A DNA stretch of 8,319 bases from Devosia equisanguinis (GTDB lineage Bacteria; Pseudomonadota; Alphaproteobacteria; Rhizobiales; Hyphomicrobiaceae): positions 1 through 8,319 of the forward strand of contig CAMDMH010000108.1 in the NCBI GenBank assembly GCA_945901835.1. Reading direction: 5' to 3'. Positions 5,296 to 8,319 of the stretch are shown here, piece by piece. Position numbers and translations under genes: made by a program. Each line of letters opens with the position of its first letter. The stretch's first letter is position 1. The notes below the pieces were generated by a model. It did not search any database and was not told the DNA's origin. It saw only the letters and a list, made by a program, of their open reading frames with translations.

Positions 5296-6579
5296 TTGCC
5301 GTCCGAGACAGCAACCGATCGCAAGTTCGGCACGAACGTGCTGTGGAACATGGCGAGCCTCGGCTTCTTGGCGTTCGCCGGGCTGCTGCTCAATTTCGTG
5401 ATCGCGAGGTTCTATGGTGCTTCCGCGCTTGGCCTCTTCAATATCGTTTTTGCGCTTTACATTTTTCTGTCGCAGTTGGGCGTTCTCGGGATCCATTTCT
5501 CGGTCCTGAGATACGTGTCCGAGCACGCGACGAGCGAGCCCGAAAAGGCCGCCCAGTCCGTGACCGGGGCGCTGATGCTGGTCACGGCCGTCAGCACCGC
5601 CGTTACAGTTGCAGCCGTGCTGGCCACACCGCTGGTCCGATGGATCTATCCGATCGAAGGGATCACGACCGCTTGGTTGGCCATTCTTCCGGGGCTCTGG
5701 TGCTTCTCGATCAACAAAGTGCTTCTGGCCGTGCTCAACGGCGCGGAGTACATGCGCGCGTTCGCAGTACTCCAGGCGCTGCGCTATATTTTCATTCTGC
5801 TCGCGCTGGGCTGCGTTCTAGTGATCCGGCCGGCGGCGGAGTGGATCGTTTTCGTTATCTCGGCTGCCGAGGTGCTGCTGCTGCTGGTGCTGGCCGGCGT
5901 CGTGCACACGATCTTTCCGAACCTGGATTGGCGGGGCGGAAGGAATTGGATCAGAACGCACCTGGATTTCGGCTTGCGTGTGTTCCTCAGCGGCACGATC
6001 GGCGAACTCAATACGCGTATCGACGTGCTGATCCTGGGCTCGATGCTCGACAGCACGCGGGCGGGCATCTACAGCGTCGCGCTGCTGCTGGCGGAAGGCT
6101 TCGCGCAAGCTATCGTCGTGATGCGCAACAACATAAATCCCGTGATCACTCGGGATCTGCTCGGTGGCGACGTGGAGGCGTTCACGCGGTTCGCGCGTCG
6201 CATTTCCGGCTTCTTCGCACTCTTCATGCTGGTCGCAGGAACGCTGCTCGTCGCCGGATTTGCGCTCACGGTGACTTGGCTGCTGCCCGACGCGAAATTC
6301 GAGCTTGCCATCGTGCCGCTGGCGATACTGATCGCTGGTCTCGTTCTGGCGTCGGCCTACATGCCATTCGGCATGATATTGTCCCAGTCGGGCAGACCGT
6401 TCGAGCAGACCTTGTTTGCCGGCGCGGTGCTGGGCTCCAACGCCGTGCTCAACATTCTTCTCATCCCGCCACTCGGGATCACCGGTGCGGCTTTGGGAAC
6501 GTCTCTGTCCTACGTGGTCACGGCGGTGTTGCTGATCTTCATCATGCGCCGCGTGTATGGCATCAAAATCTGGGTGTAA
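5296..6579 (+). CDS. Polysaccharide (Wzx-like) flippase, flippase 2
   Basis: An integral inner-membrane protein of the oligosaccharide-flippase/MOP type, expected to move lipid-linked glycan units to the periplasm. Starting at TTG 5296 gives 427 residues. This start is preferred because GAGGGG (5280-5285) lies about 10 nt upstream; the in-frame GTG at 5278 (433 residues) has no such site. About 12 hydrophobic segments are visible. Family-like stretches are FGTNVLWNMASLGFLAFAG at the N-terminus, RAGIYSVALLLAEG after the central loop, and LNILLIPPLGITGAALGTSL near the C-terminus, where a Pro-x-x-Gly-x-x-Gly-Ala-Ala signature is typical. It shares little obvious sequence with flippase 1, so the pair is not a recent duplication. 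It is transcribed away from the YdcF-like/flippase 1 pair. Substrate unknown. Confidence 0.85.
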   Translation: MPSETATDRKFGTNVLWNMASLGFLAFAGLLLNFVIARFYGASALGLFNIVFALYIFLSQLGVLGIHFSVLRYVSEHATSEPEKAAQSVTGALMLVTAVSTAVTVAAVLATPLVRWIYPIEGITTAWLAILPGLWCFSINKVLLAVLNGAEYMRAFAVLQALRYIFILLALGCVLVIRPAAEWIVFVISAAEVLLLLVLAGVVHTIFPNLDWRGGRNWIRTHLDFGLRVFLSGTIGELNTRIDVLILGSMLDSTRAGIYSVALLLAEGFAQAIVVMRNNINPVITRDLLGGDVEAFTRFARRISGFFALFMLVAGTLLVAGFALTVTWLLPDAKFELAIVPLAILIAGLVLASAYMPFGMILSQSGRPFEQTLFAGAVLGSNAVLNILLIPPLGITGAALGTSLSYVVTAVLLIFIMRRVYGIKIWV

Positions 6580-6632
6580 TTCCTTCGGGTCGGGTCAAGG
6601 CCACTGGCCGCGGCCCGACATTCTTCCGGAAT

Positions 6633-6696
6633 GCCGTGGTTGTCGGGTCGCCCCCGGATCGCGCTTGGCGCGTCCGGGGCCGACCAAGCCCACGAC
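6633..6696. repeat. Palindromic REP-like element between convergent genes
   Basis: The core hairpin pairs CCCCGGA-T-CGCGC with GCGCG-TCCGGGG around a TTG loop. The outer arms continue the inverted repeat imperfectly (GCCGTGGTTGTCGGGT on the left against ACCAAGCCCACGAC on the right). The element lies after flippase 2 and abuts the stop codon of the convergent glycine-rich protein gene at 6699. There is no T-tract, but the strong symmetrical stem could help end transcription from both sides. The rest of the 119-bp gap shows nothing else. Confidence 0.7.
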
Positions 6697-6698
6697 TA

Positions 6699-7097
6699 TC
6701 AGCCGCATTCCCGGCGACATACGTGCCGCGGCGCTACCTGCCTGCACTCCCGCCAGCAACTTCCGCTACCACCGCCGTAACCGCCTCGATAGCCGCCACC
6801 GCCATAGCCATAGCCGGAGTCGTAACTGCGCCGAGGGGTGCTGCCGTCATACCGGTGCGATCGCGGATCCCAGGCCGGCAATCCATTGACGCGCCGGCAC
6901 TGCTCCGCGTGGTAGTGCGGTCCGCCCTGGTCGACCTCGACGTTCGCACTGCCATGGCAGCCGTGCACGAGGATGATCTGGGACTCGACACTTTGAGCCG
7001 GCAGCAAAGATGGCAAGGGGGCTGCTGATGCATTTGTGACGGCAAAAGAGAACATTGTCGCACTGGCCAGGGCGGACAGTAGTGTCGCTCTCTTCAT
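6699..7097 (-). CDS. Small secreted glycine-rich protein with twin CX3C motif
   Basis: A 132-residue protein I cannot assign to a named family. The start is the ATG at 7097, with AAGGA about 9 nt upstream; it gives a clear Sec signal peptide (MKRATLL..., hydrophobic core, then ASA|APLP with cleavage near residue 25). The frame is open further upstream to 7175, but that would bury the signal peptide. The mature protein has a segment with HGCHGS (Cys47) and HYHAEQC (Cys67), then a low-complexity Gly/Tyr/Ser stretch (about 91-113), then a Cys/Arg-rich tail: CWREC and CRREC separated by 8 residues (Cys114, 118, 127, 131). Six cysteines in an exported protein suggest disulfides or metal binding, which is inference. 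It is followed by a palindromic element and lies 201 bp downstream of the glycosyltransferase on the same strand. Confidence 0.72.
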   Translation of the reverse strand: MKRATLLSALASATMFSFAVTNASAAPLPSLLPAQSVESQIILVHGCHGSANVEVDQGGPHYHAEQCRRVNGLPAWDPRSHRYDGSTPRRSYDSGYGYGGGGYRGGYGGGSGSCWRECRQVAPRHVCRRECG

Positions 7098-7298
7098 GGA
7101 AACCGATCCTTGTGCATGCATTCGAATAGAAGGGCAGCATAACGCACTGCAAGCATAACGTAAATCCAGGGACATTGTTCCGCCGATGACAAGACTTTTA
7201 TCGAATACGATGGCTACTCCGAGCCCTGCTGGCCGTCCAATTCACTCATCGTTCAGCTAGCGTCCCAGACAGCAGCCCCTGACCGCGGAGAGCCGGGG
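7098..7298. other. Intergenic region between the glycosyltransferase and the small secreted protein gene
   Basis: A 201-bp gap with visibly lower GC than the neighbouring genes. It contains the candidate promoter and direct repeat described separately, and two touching 8-bp palindromes in the presumed leader, TGCATGCA (7113-7120) and ATTCGAAT (7120-7127). A weak stem (AGCCCC 7274-7279 with GGGGCT 7295-7300, 15-nt loop) overlaps the stop of the glycosyltransferase. No small gene, tRNA or terminator with a T-tract was seen. Confidence 0.5.
7136..7164 (-). promoter_or_regulatory. Candidate promoter with AGCATAACG direct repeat
   Basis: Read on the - strand, TTTACG (7164-7159) and TATGCT (7141-7136) are separated by 17 nt; each matches the sigma70 consensus at four of six bases, and the -10 lies about 39 nt before the ATG at 7097. 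The nonamer AGCATAACG (as read on +) occurs twice, at 7136-7144 and 7152-7160, starts 16 nt apart, so one copy overlaps the -10 and the other lies in the spacer and -35. The repeat is exact; its role as an operator is inferred from position only. Confidence 0.35.
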
Positions 7299-8319
7299 CT
7301 ATCGAGTCATCGCTCGAGGCGGGGGAAGGAGGCTGGAGAGGGTCTTGGCCTCCTCCTCCCAGATCAACTTCTTGGCGGCCTCGTGCGACGCGCGCTTTGC
7401 TGCAAACAGCGTTTCTGCGTTCAGTGTCGCCAGATAGCGCGGAATGGCCGTGGTGTCGGTTGGATCGATCGCAAGACCCAGGCCGTGCTCTGCCAATAGA
7501 TTGGCTGCATCGGAGCCACCTGCCGCGATCGGAACCAGACCCGCATGGAGATACTCGAACAGCTTGTTGGGCATCGCGAAGTGGTTCTGAGCTGATCGCG
7601 TGTCGAACACCATGACGCCGATATCGCTGGCGTTCGCAGCGGCTACGATCCGGTCCTGCGGGGCCATGGGTTCGATCGATATGCGTCCCGTCGAATCTTC
7701 TGCCACGAGCCTCTCGACTCTGGCCTGATAGGTCGAATTCGGCGCGCGCCCTCGCAGCACGAGCCGGAAATTGTTCGGCCACAGCTTTACGCCTGCGACG
7801 AGAGTTTCGATGCCACGGTCCGGTTTGAAGAGGCCATGATAGAGAACCTGGAATGGTTCGGCCGGCGTTCGCGGCGCCATCGGCATTCCCTGCGGCAGGT
7901 TGCGGATCACGTGCGGCATGCTGGGGAGCCGGTACTCCGCCTGCATGGCCTTGGCTATTCCAGGGCTTACGCACGTCACGCACAGCGCCCGGCGCAACCC
8001 CTCGCCCTCGATGCATTTGATGAGAGGGGGAAACAGCAGCCGCCAGGCCGTACTGCTCGAATGCTCCTGCAGGGCGAACTCGTTCGTATCGTAGTAGAAT
8101 TTCATTCCCCATCTGAAGTAGGCGTCGAGCGCCGCCGGCAACGCCGTCCAGTCGTTTGCAACGACGATGGCCGATCGGGGTATGGCACCGGTCGTCAGTG
8201 CGTGTGCCAGCGCGGATCGCAACTCTTCGACGCCCGGGACAGCTCGAGCCGTCGTCAGCGCACTTCGGGGCGACCGCGATACGCGACTGGCCAGCAGCAC
8301 GGCTGCAGCCGCGATCTTG
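7299..8319 (-). CDS. Glycosyltransferase, GT4 family (group 1), N-terminus beyond window
   Basis: The frame is open from the TAG at 7299-7301 to the right edge (339 residues visible). A GTG at 8300 is probably not the true start, because a GT-B N-terminal domain normally has further strands before this point and the frame continues upstream (KIAAAAVLL...). Counting from that GTG, the acceptor-side domain includes VVANDWTALPAALDA (47-61) and YYDTNEF (69-75). The linker and nucleotide-sugar-binding domain begin at QVLYHGLFKPDRGIETLV (151-168), followed by RLVLRGRAP (179-187). The GT4 signature PNKLFEYLHAGLVPIA (244-259) holds the conserved Glu249 that contacts the donor sugar-nucleotide. Such enzymes add a sugar to a lipid-linked or surface glycan on the cytoplasmic face. 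Donor and acceptor cannot be read from sequence, but the two nearby flippases point to polysaccharide assembly. Confidence 0.88.
   Translation of the reverse strand, partial: KIAAAAVLLASRVSRSPRSALTTARAVPGVEELRSALAHALTTGAIPRSAIVVANDWTALPAALDAYFRWGMKFYYDTNEFALQEHSSSTAWRLLFPPLIKCIEGEGLRRALCVTCVSPGIAKAMQAEYRLPSMPHVIRNLPQGMPMAPRTPAEPFQVLYHGLFKPDRGIETLVAGVKLWPNNFRLVLRGRAPNSTYQARVERLVAEDSTGRISIEPMAPQDRIVAAANASDIGVMVFDTRSAQNHFAMPNKLFEYLHAGLVPIAAGGSDAANLLAEHGLGLAIDPTDTTAIPRYLATLNAETLFAAKRASHEAAKKLIWEEEAKTLSSLLPPPRAMTR

Noticed and set aside
5196..7028. A 610-codon open frame on the + strand
   Set aside because: It overlaps flippase 2 in another frame and runs through the 6633-6696 palindrome and antisense to the secreted protein gene. 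The translation is Arg/Ala/Gly-rich without helices or motifs.
7274..7300. Possible terminator for the glycosyltransferase (AGCCCC/GGGGCT stem)
   Set aside because: The stem is only 6 bp with a 15-nt loop, overlaps the stop codon and has no T-tract on the - strand.
7246..8112. A 288-codon - strand frame overlapping the glycosyltransferase
   Set aside because: The other - strand frame carries all the GT4 motifs; this one gives low-complexity Arg/Gly/Ser-rich sequence.

Overview
The window looks like a high-GC alphaproteobacterial chromosome, most likely Hyphomicrobiales (Rhizobiales). The reasons are the form of the aspartyl-tRNA synthetase (motif 2 FRDEDPRADR..., motif 3 with GGMAAGIER), a methylmalonyl-CoA epimerase, and several GC-rich palindromic intergenic repeats of the sort scattered through that order. 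This placement comes from reading the sequence, not from a search.

Left part (1-3224, all + strand): the C-terminal end of a four-helix-bundle (23S-IVP-like) protein; a short heptamer repeat; a VOC protein of the GLOD5/STM3117-like type; a REP-like palindrome; methylmalonyl-CoA epimerase (mce); a nested inverted repeat of about 100 bp; and aspS. Except for the four-helix-bundle remnant, these look like core metabolic and translation genes.

Right part (3261-8319): a cell-surface glycan segment. On the - strand a YdcF/DUF218-type membrane-anchored protein runs with a 4-nt gap into a Wzx-like polysaccharide flippase (flippase 1). Divergent from that pair, across a short shared control region, is a second, unrelated-looking flippase on the + strand (flippase 2). 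It converges, across a 64-bp palindromic element, on a small secreted glycine-rich protein with a twin CX3C cysteine motif (- strand). The window ends inside a GT4-type glycosyltransferase (- strand) whose N-terminus lies beyond the right edge. A glycosyltransferase, two flippases and a YdcF-type protein together suggest assembly and export of an envelope or exopolysaccharide. No polymerase, initiating transferase or chain-length regulator is visible here, so the cluster probably continues to the right.

I found no clearly new system. The points most worth a second look are the paired divergent flippases with the coupled YdcF-like gene, the small twin-CX3C secreted protein with a direct repeat over its likely promoter, a lysine-containing insertion in the AspRS anticodon-binding domain, and three different palindromic repeat families within 8.3 kb. 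No tRNA, rRNA, CRISPR array or insertion sequence is visible.
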